From contig JAUWSZ010000020.1 in the NCBI GenBank assembly GCA_030609865.1, positions 1-12,569 on the forward strand: a DNA stretch of 12,569 bases, in the 5' to 3' direction. Shown one piece after another: positions 6,939-12,569 of the stretch; the stretch's first letter is position 1, and every line of letters starts with the position of its first letter. The position numbers were made by a program, and so were the translations under genes. Source of the stretch: a bacterium. GTDB lineage: Bacteria; Desulfobacterota; DSWW01. Under the pieces are notes generated by a model, which was not told where the DNA came from, did not search any database, and saw only the letters and a program-made list of their open reading frames with translations.

Positions 6939-6980
6939 CGTCATTCCCGCACACGCCGTCATCCCCGCGAAAGCGGGGAT
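6939..6980 (+). repeat. Repeat with GAAA-capped hairpin
   Basis: Two related 12-mers, CGTCATTCCCGC (6939-6950) and CGTCATCCCCGC (6957-6968), are followed by a perfect 8-bp stem ATCCCCGC/GCGGGGAT closed by GAAA (6961-6980). This resembles the dispersed REP-like 'cattcccgcgaaagcgggaat' elements common in proteobacteria. It starts 11 bases after the GcvH-like stop codon and could slow 3' RNA decay; no T-run follows, so it is not a standard terminator. Confidence 0.75.
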
Positions 6981-7003
6981 CCACTGGCGCAAGGGGCTGA
7001 GGG

Positions 7004-7053
7004 ACTCCCGCCCCTGCGCGGGAGTGCCGCAGATTGGGTGTTTTCCGACACCC
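7004..7053 (+). repeat. Two further small hairpins in the repeat mosaic
   Basis: ACTCCCGC/GCGGGAGT forms an 8-bp stem (7004-7011, 7018-7025) with a 6-base loop, and GGGTGT/ACACCC a 6-bp stem (7036-7041, 7048-7053) with a 6-base loop. Both lie in the 246-base spacer between the GcvH-like gene and the acyl-CoA synthetase. They are read as parts of a composite interspersed repeat. Confidence 0.55.
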
Positions 7054-7123
7054 TCCTTTGGGGAGAAGGTCAGGATGAGGGGAGCCACCCTCACCCTAAC
7101 CCTCTCCCTCTCGAGGGAGAGGG
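7054..7123 (+). repeat. Palindromic interspersed repeat, second copy of the 6296 family
   Basis: The left end carries TTGGGGAGAAGG (7059-7070), matching the right arm of the 6296-6322 element. The right end is a perfect 11-bp inverted repeat, CCCTCTCCCTC (7100-7110) with its complement at 7113-7123 around TC. The element ends 50 bases before the acyl-CoA synthetase start. No gene is seen in 6928-7173. Confidence 0.7.
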
Positions 7124-7173
7124 GATGCAGAGAAGGGGATCGCACACTTGGCGGAGAATAAGAGGCCCCAGCG

Positions 7174-8853
7174 ATGAGCCGAAGAGATGACCGTTTGAGA
7201 GCAGGAGCGCCACCCCTGTCCGCGCAGGACAAGGCCCTGTACAACAAGCTGGACGAGGAATCGCCCCGTTTCTTGCGTGCCCGGTACAACCGCATCACCC
7301 GATGGGTGATCGCCGACCTGCTGCAGCGGAGTGCCTCCCGAACCCCTGACAAGCCCGCACTCATCTTCGGCGACACGGTCCTGACTTACAGCGAACTCGA
7401 AGAGGCCACGAATCGGGTGGCCCACGCCCTTCTGGATCTGGGGCTCGAGCGTTTCGACCGGGTAGCGGTTCTGGCGCACAACACCCTCCACCATGTGCTC
7501 GCCTGGCTGGGAACGGCAAAGGCTGGAGGCATCTACCTTGCGGTCAACTATCTGCTTCGGGGAAAAGACATCGCCTATTGCGTCAACCATTCCGAATCGA
7601 CGGTCTTCATCGTGGAGGATGCACTCCACGACCTGGTGGCGGATGTTCGGAAGGAGATGCCCACTGTCCGGCATTTCATCTGGTCGAATCAGGGAAACGG
7701 GGTAGCTGCCCCGGAAGACTGGATCGACTTTGATCCCTGGTGCGCGAGTCAATCTTCCGCAGAGCCAGGGGTGGACCTGTACATCGAAGATCCGGTCCAG
7801 ATGACCTACACGAGCGGTACGGAATCCCTTCCAAAGGGAGTGGTACTGACCAACCAGTCCCTGATGGCCCAGTACATGGGGTGCATCCTGGAGGGCGAGT
7901 TCCGGCAGGATGACGTCAGCGTAAACGCCATGCCGATCTTTCACTGTGCCCAGCGGGACGTCTTCATGACGCCCCTTTTCTGGGTGGGCGCCACCAACGT
8001 GATGCTCCCCGTGGCCGAGGTGCCGAAGATCCTCGAGGCAATCGAATCCCATCGTGCGACCGTGTTCTTCGCGCCCCCCACCGTCTGGATCGGGATGCTG
8101 CGCCATCCGGACTTCGAGAAGAGGGATCTCTCCTCCCTCCGGAAGGGCTACTACGGGGCATCGATCATGCCGGTCGAGATTCTGAAGGAAATACAGCAGA
8201 GGCTTCCCTCGTGTCAGCGTCTCTACAATTTCTACGGCCAGACCGAGCTTTCCCCGTACCACACCCTGCTCAAGCCGGAGGATCAGCTTCCCAAGGCCGG
8301 CTCGGCCGGGAAGAGCGGGATCAACATGGAGACCGTCCTGATCGACGACGACGGAAACCAGGTCGCGGAACCGAACGTGCCGGGCGAGATCTGCGGCCGG
8401 GGCCCTCATGCAATGCTGATGTATTTCAAGGACCCGGAGAAGACGGAAGCCGCCATGGCGGGTGGGTGGTTCCATTCCGGGGATGTGGGCGTCTATGACG
8501 AGGACAAGTACGTGACGGTGGTGGACCGGAAGAAAGATATGGTGAAGACCGGCGGCGAGAATGTGTCGAGCCGGGAAGTGGAAGAGGTGATCTACAGGGT
8601 GCCGGGCGTATCCGAGGTGGCGGTCATCGGCCTGCCTCACCCGAAATGGGTGGAAGCGGTGACTGCGGTCGTCATCCCGAAGCCCGGGGAGAAGATCGAC
8701 GAAGGCGAAATCATCGCGTACTGCAAACAGGAACTCGCCGGTTTCAAGGTCCCGAAGGTCGTGGTCGTTGCCGACGAACTGCCGAAGACGCCGACCGGAA
8801 AGATCCTCAAGCGGGATCTGCGTAACGCATACGCGGATCGAATAAAGACGTAG
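7174..8853 (+). CDS. AMP-forming acyl-CoA synthetase (acyl-CoA ligase, ANL superfamily)
   Basis: This 559-residue enzyme activates a carboxylic acid with ATP to an acyl-adenylate and then to the CoA thioester. The nucleotide-binding loop is TSGTESLPKG (213-222), a known variant of the family signature. YGQTE (354-358), GWFHSGD (431-437), the hinge region DRKKDMVKTGGENVSS (451-466) and PTGKILKRDLR with catalytic Lys543 follow in the normal order. Length and motifs are complete, so it should be active. An N-terminal ~40 residues before the usual start of the fold (LLQRSASRTPDKPAL) is somewhat long but continuous. The ribosome site is weak (GGCGGAGAA about 13 bases upstream). Substrate cannot be told: medium or long fatty acid, aromatic acid or carnitine-like acids are all possible. 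Its position between two lipoate genes allows a speculative role in activating octanoate or lipoate. Repeat-rich spacers on both sides suggest it may be its own unit. Confidence 0.92.
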   Translation: MSRRDDRLRAGAPPLSAQDKALYNKLDEESPRFLRARYNRITRWVIADLLQRSASRTPDKPALIFGDTVLTYSELEEATNRVAHALLDLGLERFDRVAVLAHNTLHHVLAWLGTAKAGGIYLAVNYLLRGKDIAYCVNHSESTVFIVEDALHDLVADVRKEMPTVRHFIWSNQGNGVAAPEDWIDFDPWCASQSSAEPGVDLYIEDPVQMTYTSGTESLPKGVVLTNQSLMAQYMGCILEGEFRQDDVSVNAMPIFHCAQRDVFMTPLFWVGATNVMLPVAEVPKILEAIESHRATVFFAPPTVWIGMLRHPDFEKRDLSSLRKGYYGASIMPVEILKEIQQRLPSCQRLYNFYGQTELSPYHTLLKPEDQLPKAGSAGKSGINMETVLIDDDGNQVAEPNVPGEICGRGPHAMLMYFKDPEKTEAAMAGGWFHSGDVGVYDEDKYVTVVDRKKDMVKTGGENVSSREVEEVIYRVPGVSEVAVIGLPHPKWVEAVTAVVIPKPGEKIDEGEIIAYCKQELAGFKVPKVVVVADELPKTPTGKILKRDLRNAYADRIKT

Positions 8854-9304
8854 AAAAGGCGAAAGGCGAAAGGGCAAAGGCCTAAGGAAGGCGAAAGGCA
8901 AACGGTGAAAGGTAAAAGGGAAGAACCGACGATAGGGGGAAGGGCTGGGAGCTAAAGGCTAACAGCTAACAGCTAAAGGCCAAAGGAAAGGGGTCAGGGG
9001 TCGGGGATCAGGGGCCAGTCCCCGCCCCACGGCCCCGGAAAGTGGCTCGAATGCTAGGAGGGAAGCAGGGGCGAGGGCAACGAGCGACGGAACGTTCGCA
9101 ATTGGGGATATTGCGAGGAGCATCGGCTGAGTAAGTCGGAGCGGAGCGGAGATTGTGAGGACCTGCGGCGACGCGGCAATCCCCCAGCACCGCAGCGCGT
9201 TCAGCCGGGAGATTGCCACGCCTGCGGCTCGCAATTTCCACAAATGTGGGACGCGCTCCCATGTGACGGAGAGTCAGAAGTTGTCCACTAGAGACTACAG
9301 CATA
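8854..9304 (+). repeat. 451-bp non-coding spacer built from low-complexity and inverted repeats
   Basis: No credible gene is seen here. 8856-8930 is a purine-rich run of GGCGAAAGG-like units. 8951-8980 repeats GCTAAAGG/AGCTAAC units. 8990-9018 holds GGGGTCAGGGG/GGGATCAGGGGCCAG, sharing an identical 15-mer with 4453-4467. From 9110 on there are inverted fragments: ATTGCGAG (9110-9117) against CTCGCAAT (9228-9235), and GGCAATC (9175-9181) against GATTGCC (9211-9217), resembling dispersed 'gattgcc...ctcgcaat' repeats of proteobacteria. No T-rich terminator or clear -10/-35 promoter was found, though a promoter for the next block would be expected here. Confidence 0.65.
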
Positions 9305-10468
9305 ATGGAACTGATCCAGGCGCAGGCATGCACTTCCTGCTGCCTGTGCGCGGACGTTTGTCCGGCGGTCGCGGCCGGCAAGGACGCGCACCTCTCCGGT
9401 GTGTACCGCCTGGATGAATTGAACAGGATCAATCGTGCGAGGACCGGCCTGCTGAGGCGAATCTTCCGGAATCAGGCGCCCACCCTCGAACAGCTGAAAG
9501 AATTCAGCGACACGGTCTACCGCTGCACCCTCTGCGGCCGGTGCCAGGAGGTGTGCCCGGCAGGGATCTCTTTGAAGGACATCTGGGTCTCTCTTCGCCA
9601 GGACCTCGTCCATTCGGAGGCATACCCGAAGAAGGTGGACATGATCCGGGAGAACCTGGAGGAGAGCCACAACGTCTTTGCCGAGGACAACGATGAGCGG
9701 GCCAACTGGGTGGAGGACATGCCCGACGCCCCGGAGCACGGATACATCAAGGAGCGTGCCGAGGTCGTCTACTTCACCGGATGCGTGTCCGCCTACTTCC
9801 CGATGGCCCAGAACATTCCGATCGCCCTCACAGAGATCCTCGAGGCCGCGGAGGTGGACTTCACCCTTCTGGGCGGAGACGAGTGGTGCTGCGGGTTTCC
9901 ACTCCTCGGGGCAGGCCTCCGGGAGCGGGCAAGGGAGTACATCGAGCACAACCTGGAGGCGGTCCGACAGAAAGGGGCAAGCCGGGTCGTGTTCGCATGC
10001 CCGTCCTGCTATCAGATGTGGCAGGAACACTATCCCCGGGAGTTCGCCGTCTCCCATGTGACCGAGTTCCTGAAAGAACTGCTCGCGAGCGGACGTGTGC
10101 TCCTGGACGAATATCCCATGACCGTGACCTACCACGACCCGTGTGATCTGGGGCGGGCTGCCCGAGTGTTCGAGGCGCCACGGGAGATCATTCGCTCCAT
10201 ACCCGGTGTAAAGCTCGTGGAGCTCCCGTCCAACCGTGAGAACTGCCCGTGCTGCGGCGGAGGGGGCAACCTGGAGATGATCGATGCAGACCTCTCCAGG
10301 GATATAGCCAAGCAGAAGGTGGAAGAGGTCCTGAAGACCGGGGCAGAGGGAGTTGTCACGGCCTGCCAGCAGTGTGTGCGGACGATGAACACCTATGTGA
10401 GGCGAAACAAGATCTCGCTCAGGGTCCTGGACATCGTCCAGCTCGTGCGACTGGCCATGAAGGAATAG
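9305..10468 (+). CDS. HdrD-like Fe-S protein: two [4Fe-4S] sites plus two complete CCG domains
   Basis: This 387-residue protein is built like HdrD (HdrC plus HdrB in one chain), the family in which CCG domains bind non-cubane [4Fe-4S] clusters and reduce or form disulfides. Two ferredoxin-type sites are C9/C12/C15/C19 and C74/C77/C80/C84. CCG domain 1 uses C160, C195-C196, C232 and C235; domain 2 uses C280, C316-C317, C354 and C357. The spacings (34/35 and 35/36 residues) match the CX31-39CCX35-36CXXC pattern, so both domains are complete. GlpC, LutA and DsrK/TmcB/HmcF are relatives. There is no signal peptide, so it is cytoplasmic, where it could dock on the cytochrome b of 4492-6402. The start is uncertain: ATG 9305 has a weak ribosome site, GTG 9263 would add 14 residues, and the longer frame back to 9155 is repeat sequence. 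The lipoate ligase starts 4 bases after its stop, which suggests a lipoate-related disulfide substrate, but this is inference. Confidence 0.9.
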   Translation: MELIQAQACTSCCLCADVCPAVAAGKDAHLSGVYRLDELNRINRARTGLLRRIFRNQAPTLEQLKEFSDTVYRCTLCGRCQEVCPAGISLKDIWVSLRQDLVHSEAYPKKVDMIRENLEESHNVFAEDNDERANWVEDMPDAPEHGYIKERAEVVYFTGCVSAYFPMAQNIPIALTEILEAAEVDFTLLGGDEWCCGFPLLGAGLRERAREYIEHNLEAVRQKGASRVVFACPSCYQMWQEHYPREFAVSHVTEFLKELLASGRVLLDEYPMTVTYHDPCDLGRAARVFEAPREIIRSIPGVKLVELPSNRENCPCCGGGGNLEMIDADLSRDIAKQKVEEVLKTGAEGVVTACQQCVRTMNTYVRRNKISLRVLDIVQLVRLAMKE

Positions 10469-10472
10469 CGCC

Positions 10473-11558
10473 ATGGAGACATTGCGACTCCTCGATACGC
10501 CGCCCATGACGGCTGCCGAAAACATGGCCCTGGACGAGGCGCTCCTCGAGCTGAAAGGCAGGGAGGCCACACCCAACACGGTTCGCTTCCTCCAATTTTC
10601 CCCGCGAGCCATCCTTGTCGGTTTTCACCAGTCCGTTGCCGAGGAGGTACGCACCGAGTACTGCAAGGCCCATGGCATTCAGATCAACCGCCGGATCACG
10701 GGTGGAGGCGCCATCTTCTTCGATGAGAGCCAGCTGGGCTGGGAGGTGATTTGCGACAAGGGCTTTTTCGATCTCAGCTTTGTAAACGACAAGCTGTTCA
10801 AGGCGTTGTGCGATCCGGTCATAACGGCTCTGGCGCAATGGGGGCTCGAGGCCGCCTTTCGGCCGCGTAACGATATCGAGATCGCGGGCCGCAAGATCTC
10901 CGGTACGGGCGGAACCGAGTCCGAGGGCGCCTTCCTGTTCCAGGGAACGATGCTCGTCGATTTTGATGTGGACACCATGCTCAAGGCCCTCCGCATACCC
11001 GTGGAGAAGCTCAAGGCAAAAGAGATCGATTCGGGCAGGCAACGGGTAACCTGTCTCCGTTGGGAATTGGGGCGCGTACCCCCCCTGGAAGAGATCAAGG
11101 AGGCGATGCGGTTCGGGTTCGAGAAGGGGCTACGGATCAAGCTCGAGCCGGACGGGCTGACCGGAGAGGAAGAAGACCTCTTCCGGGAGAAGCTCGAGTA
11201 CTTCGAATCCGAGGACTGGATCGATCAGGTGAGGCCGGAATTTCAGAGGACCGAGACCGTGCAGGCCGCCTACAAGGCGGAGGCGGGCATGGTCCGGTTC
11301 ACCCTGGTGGTCAACCTGGCTCAAAGACGATTGAAGGATCTGTACATTACCGGGGACTTTCTCTCCTTCCCGACCCGTGCGCTCAATGATCTGCAATCGA
11401 TCCTCCTGGGAATGCCTCTCGACCGGGATCAGGTCCGCAGTCGCGTGAGGGAGTTCTTCGATCAGGGTAGGATGCGTATTCCCGGGATGACCTGCGAGGA
11501 TTTCCTGAAGCCACTGGATCATGCCTTCGAGAAGATCGAGATGGCATGGAACGATTGA
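10473..11558 (+). CDS. lplA: Lipoate-protein ligase with C-terminal accessory domain
   Basis: This 361-residue enzyme adenylates lipoate (or octanoate) and attaches it to the Lys of a lipoyl domain. The catalytic domain carries RRITGGGAIFF (73-83), NDIEIAGRKISGTGG (133-147) with the expected catalytic Lys141, and FLFQGTMLVDFD (154-165). The C-terminal ~100 residues (from about 236) form the LplA accessory domain, ending in the typical GDFLSFPTRALNDLQSILLG stretch (294-313). Having both domains in one chain makes it a full-length ligase rather than the LplA-only form of some archaea. It starts 4 bases after the HdrD-like stop with AAGGAA about 8 bases upstream, and overlaps the next gene by 13 bases, so the three are almost surely cotranscribed. 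The likely local substrate is the GcvH-like protein at 6505. The organism also has LipB-LipA, so this would be a salvage or dedicated second route. Confidence 0.93.
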   Translation: METLRLLDTPPMTAAENMALDEALLELKGREATPNTVRFLQFSPRAILVGFHQSVAEEVRTEYCKAHGIQINRRITGGGAIFFDESQLGWEVICDKGFFDLSFVNDKLFKALCDPVITALAQWGLEAAFRPRNDIEIAGRKISGTGGTESEGAFLFQGTMLVDFDVDTMLKALRIPVEKLKAKEIDSGRQRVTCLRWELGRVPPLEEIKEAMRFGFEKGLRIKLEPDGLTGEEEDLFREKLEYFESEDWIDQVRPEFQRTETVQAAYKAEAGMVRFTLVVNLAQRRLKDLYITGDFLSFPTRALNDLQSILLGMPLDRDQVRSRVREFFDQGRMRIPGMTCEDFLKPLDHAFEKIEMAWND

Positions 11559-12569
11559 AATGTGACATCCTGGTCGTGGGCGCGGGCCCTGCCGGGTCCT
11601 CGGCCGCCCGTGCCGCAGCAAGAAGGGGGCTGGAGGTCCTGGTGGTAGAGCGTCGGGACACGATCGGCGTGCCGGTTCAGTGCGCCGAATTCATACCGGC
11701 ACCCCTTCTGGGAGAGATCGACCTGGCACGCGACTTTGTCGTGCAGTCCGTCTGCGAAATGCGCACGATTCTGCCCGACGGCGAAATAACCGTGATGCGG
11801 TCGCCCGGGTTCATGATCCGGAGGGACCTGTTTGACCAGTCCCTTGCACGGGCCGCGGAAGAGGAAGGGGCAAGGTTCCTTGCCTCCACCCGGGTCCTGC
11901 GCATGGAAGAGGGGGCGGTGGTCGTGAGGAGCAGTGGGGAGGCCGGGGAAGAAAGCGTCGCGGCCAAGGTGATCATCGGCGCGGACGGCCCCTGTTCCAC
12001 GGTCGGCCGATGGATCGGGTCCGAGAATCGTAACCTGATTCCGGCCGTGCAGTGGAGGGTTCCCCTGGTGAGCCCCATGGAGCATACAGAAGTGCATTTC
12101 CACGAGGAGTTCTACGGGGGATACGGGTGGCTCTTCCCGGTGGGCCGAGAGGCAAACGTGGGGTTGGGAAGGAAACGAAGAAATGCCCACGACGAGGGAA
12201 TCGGCAAGGTTCTGGAGCGCTTCGTTTCACGATTGGCGGAAGAGGGCAAGGTCGAGCAGCGACCCATCAGGACCACGGCAGGGTGGATCCCGGCAGAAGC
12301 GGCCCGCAAGGTGACCCGGGGGGATGTCCTCCTCGTCGGAGACGCCGCAGGCCATACCCATCCGATAACGGGTGCCGGCGTGTCCCAGGCCGTAATCGGG
12401 GGACGGATGGCCGGCAAATGGGCTGCCCGTGCCGTGGAGACCGGAGACCTGAGCCTGCTCGGTGCCTACGAAGAAGAATGGCGAGAGCTGTTTGGGGATG
12501 CCCAGGCAAGAGCGCGCCGCCGCCGGAAGTCGCTCGAAGAAAATTGGGACCGCCTGGAGACGGCAGTGA
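11546..12569 (+). CDS. Geranylgeranyl-reductase-family FAD oxidoreductase (LipT-like candidate), 3' end outside window
   Basis: An FAD-dependent oxidoreductase frame runs open to the window end with 341 residues visible. The dinucleotide-binding motif is VVGAGPAGSSAA (10-21), followed by an acidic strand end (VVERRDTIG). PVQCAEFIP (43-51) matches the conserved Pro/Cys site of the geranylgeranyl reductase family. IGADGPCSTV (144-153), YGWLFPVG (193-200, the family's YxWxFP block) and GDAAGHTHPITGAG (265-278) are typical FAD contacts. ATG 11546 overlaps the ligase gene by 13 bases; the protein begins five residues before the first strand, which is normal. Geranylgeranyl reductases saturate isoprenoids of quinones or lipids. 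In sHdr loci, however, a member of this family (LipT) lies next to the lipoate ligase and lipoyl synthases LipS1/LipS2 and is thought to supply electrons. Given the overlap with lplA a lipoate-related role is favoured, but sequence alone does not exclude isoprenoid reduction. Confidence 0.88.
   Translation, partial: MERLKCDILVVGAGPAGSSAARAAARRGLEVLVVERRDTIGVPVQCAEFIPAPLLGEIDLARDFVVQSVCEMRTILPDGEITVMRSPGFMIRRDLFDQSLARAAEEEGARFLASTRVLRMEEGAVVVRSSGEAGEESVAAKVIIGADGPCSTVGRWIGSENRNLIPAVQWRVPLVSPMEHTEVHFHEEFYGGYGWLFPVGREANVGLGRKRRNAHDEGIGKVLERFVSRLAEEGKVEQRPIRTTAGWIPAEAARKVTRGDVLLVGDAAGHTHPITGAGVSQAVIGGRMAGKWAARAVETGDLSLLGAYEEEWRELFGDAQARARRRRKSLEENWDRLETAV

Noticed and set aside
6961..6980. Rho-independent terminator after the GcvH-like gene
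   Set aside because: The hairpin is strong but no run of T follows; its sequence and GAAA loop fit a dispersed REP-like repeat better.
7096..8901. 601-codon open frame on the minus strand opposite the acyl-CoA synthetase
   Set aside because: It is an antisense shadow of a GC-rich gene: it runs into repeats at both ends, shows no recognisable motif, and the plus-strand frame has a full set of ANL motifs.
9155..9304. A 50-residue N-terminal extension of the HdrD-like frame back to ATG 9155
   Set aside because: The stretch is made of inverted interspersed-repeat fragments, its translation resembles no family N-terminus, and relatives begin a few residues before the first CxxCxxCxxxC site.
8854..9304. 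tRNA, small RNA or insertion sequence in the long spacer
   Set aside because: No cloverleaf, transposase frame or paired terminal repeats with target duplication were seen; only low-complexity and short inverted repeats.
9008..10612. 534-codon minus-strand frame opposite the HdrD-like gene
   Set aside because: No family motif is seen and the plus strand encodes correctly spaced Fe-S and CCG cysteines. It starts inside lplA and ends in a repeat spacer.

Overview
The window is a GC-rich bacterial segment with ten genes, all on the + strand and all but the two cut by the window edges complete. The gene content points to an anaerobic, probably Desulfobacterota-type (deltaproteobacterial) or related organism: a multihaem cytochrome c joined to a NarI/DsrM-type cytochrome b, an HdrD-like iron-sulfur protein with two CCG domains, and spacers full of short palindromic and low-complexity repeats. 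This placement is an inference; no rRNA or other marker gene is present.

Layout. (1) 1-4440 is a 2-oxoacid (or acetoin) dehydrogenase block: the 3' part of dihydrolipoyl dehydrogenase (E3), a fused LipB-LipA lipoate synthesis protein, then E1 alpha and E1 beta. No E2 is present. (2) 4492-6402 encodes a membrane protein with a signal peptide, 11 CXXCH haem sites and a five-helix cytochrome b domain; its last ~35 residues are encoded by an intergenic-type repeat. (3) 6505-6927 is a GcvH-like lipoyl carrier with the acceptor Lys in an ESGKW context, bordered on both sides by repeats. (4) 7174-8853 is an AMP-forming acyl-CoA synthetase. (5) 8854-9304 is a 451-bp non-coding, repeat-built spacer. 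(6) 9305-12569 is a tight block of an HdrD-like disulfide-reductase-type Fe-S protein, a lipoate-protein ligase with its C-terminal domain, and a geranylgeranyl-reductase-family flavoprotein that runs off the end.

The theme linking most genes is lipoate: making it (LipB-LipA), attaching it (LplA), carrying it (GcvH-like protein) and reoxidising it (Lpd). The HdrD-like protein and the haem c/haem b membrane protein look like the cytoplasmic disulfide/dithiol module and membrane conduit of Hdr/Dsr/Hmc/Tmc-type complexes. The most interesting reading is a lipoyl-carrier-linked redox system in which a protein-bound lipoyl group exchanges electrons with the HdrD-like protein and, through the fused cytochrome, with quinone or periplasmic haems. 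The combination of lipoyl carrier, lipoate ligase, flavoprotein and Hdr-type protein resembles the published sulfur-oxidising sHdr/LbpA loci with their sLpl(AB)-LipS1/LipS2-LipT lipoylation genes, but here with an HdrD-type rather than HdrABC-type protein and beside a canonical LipB-LipA fusion. The functional link is a hypothesis from gene context.
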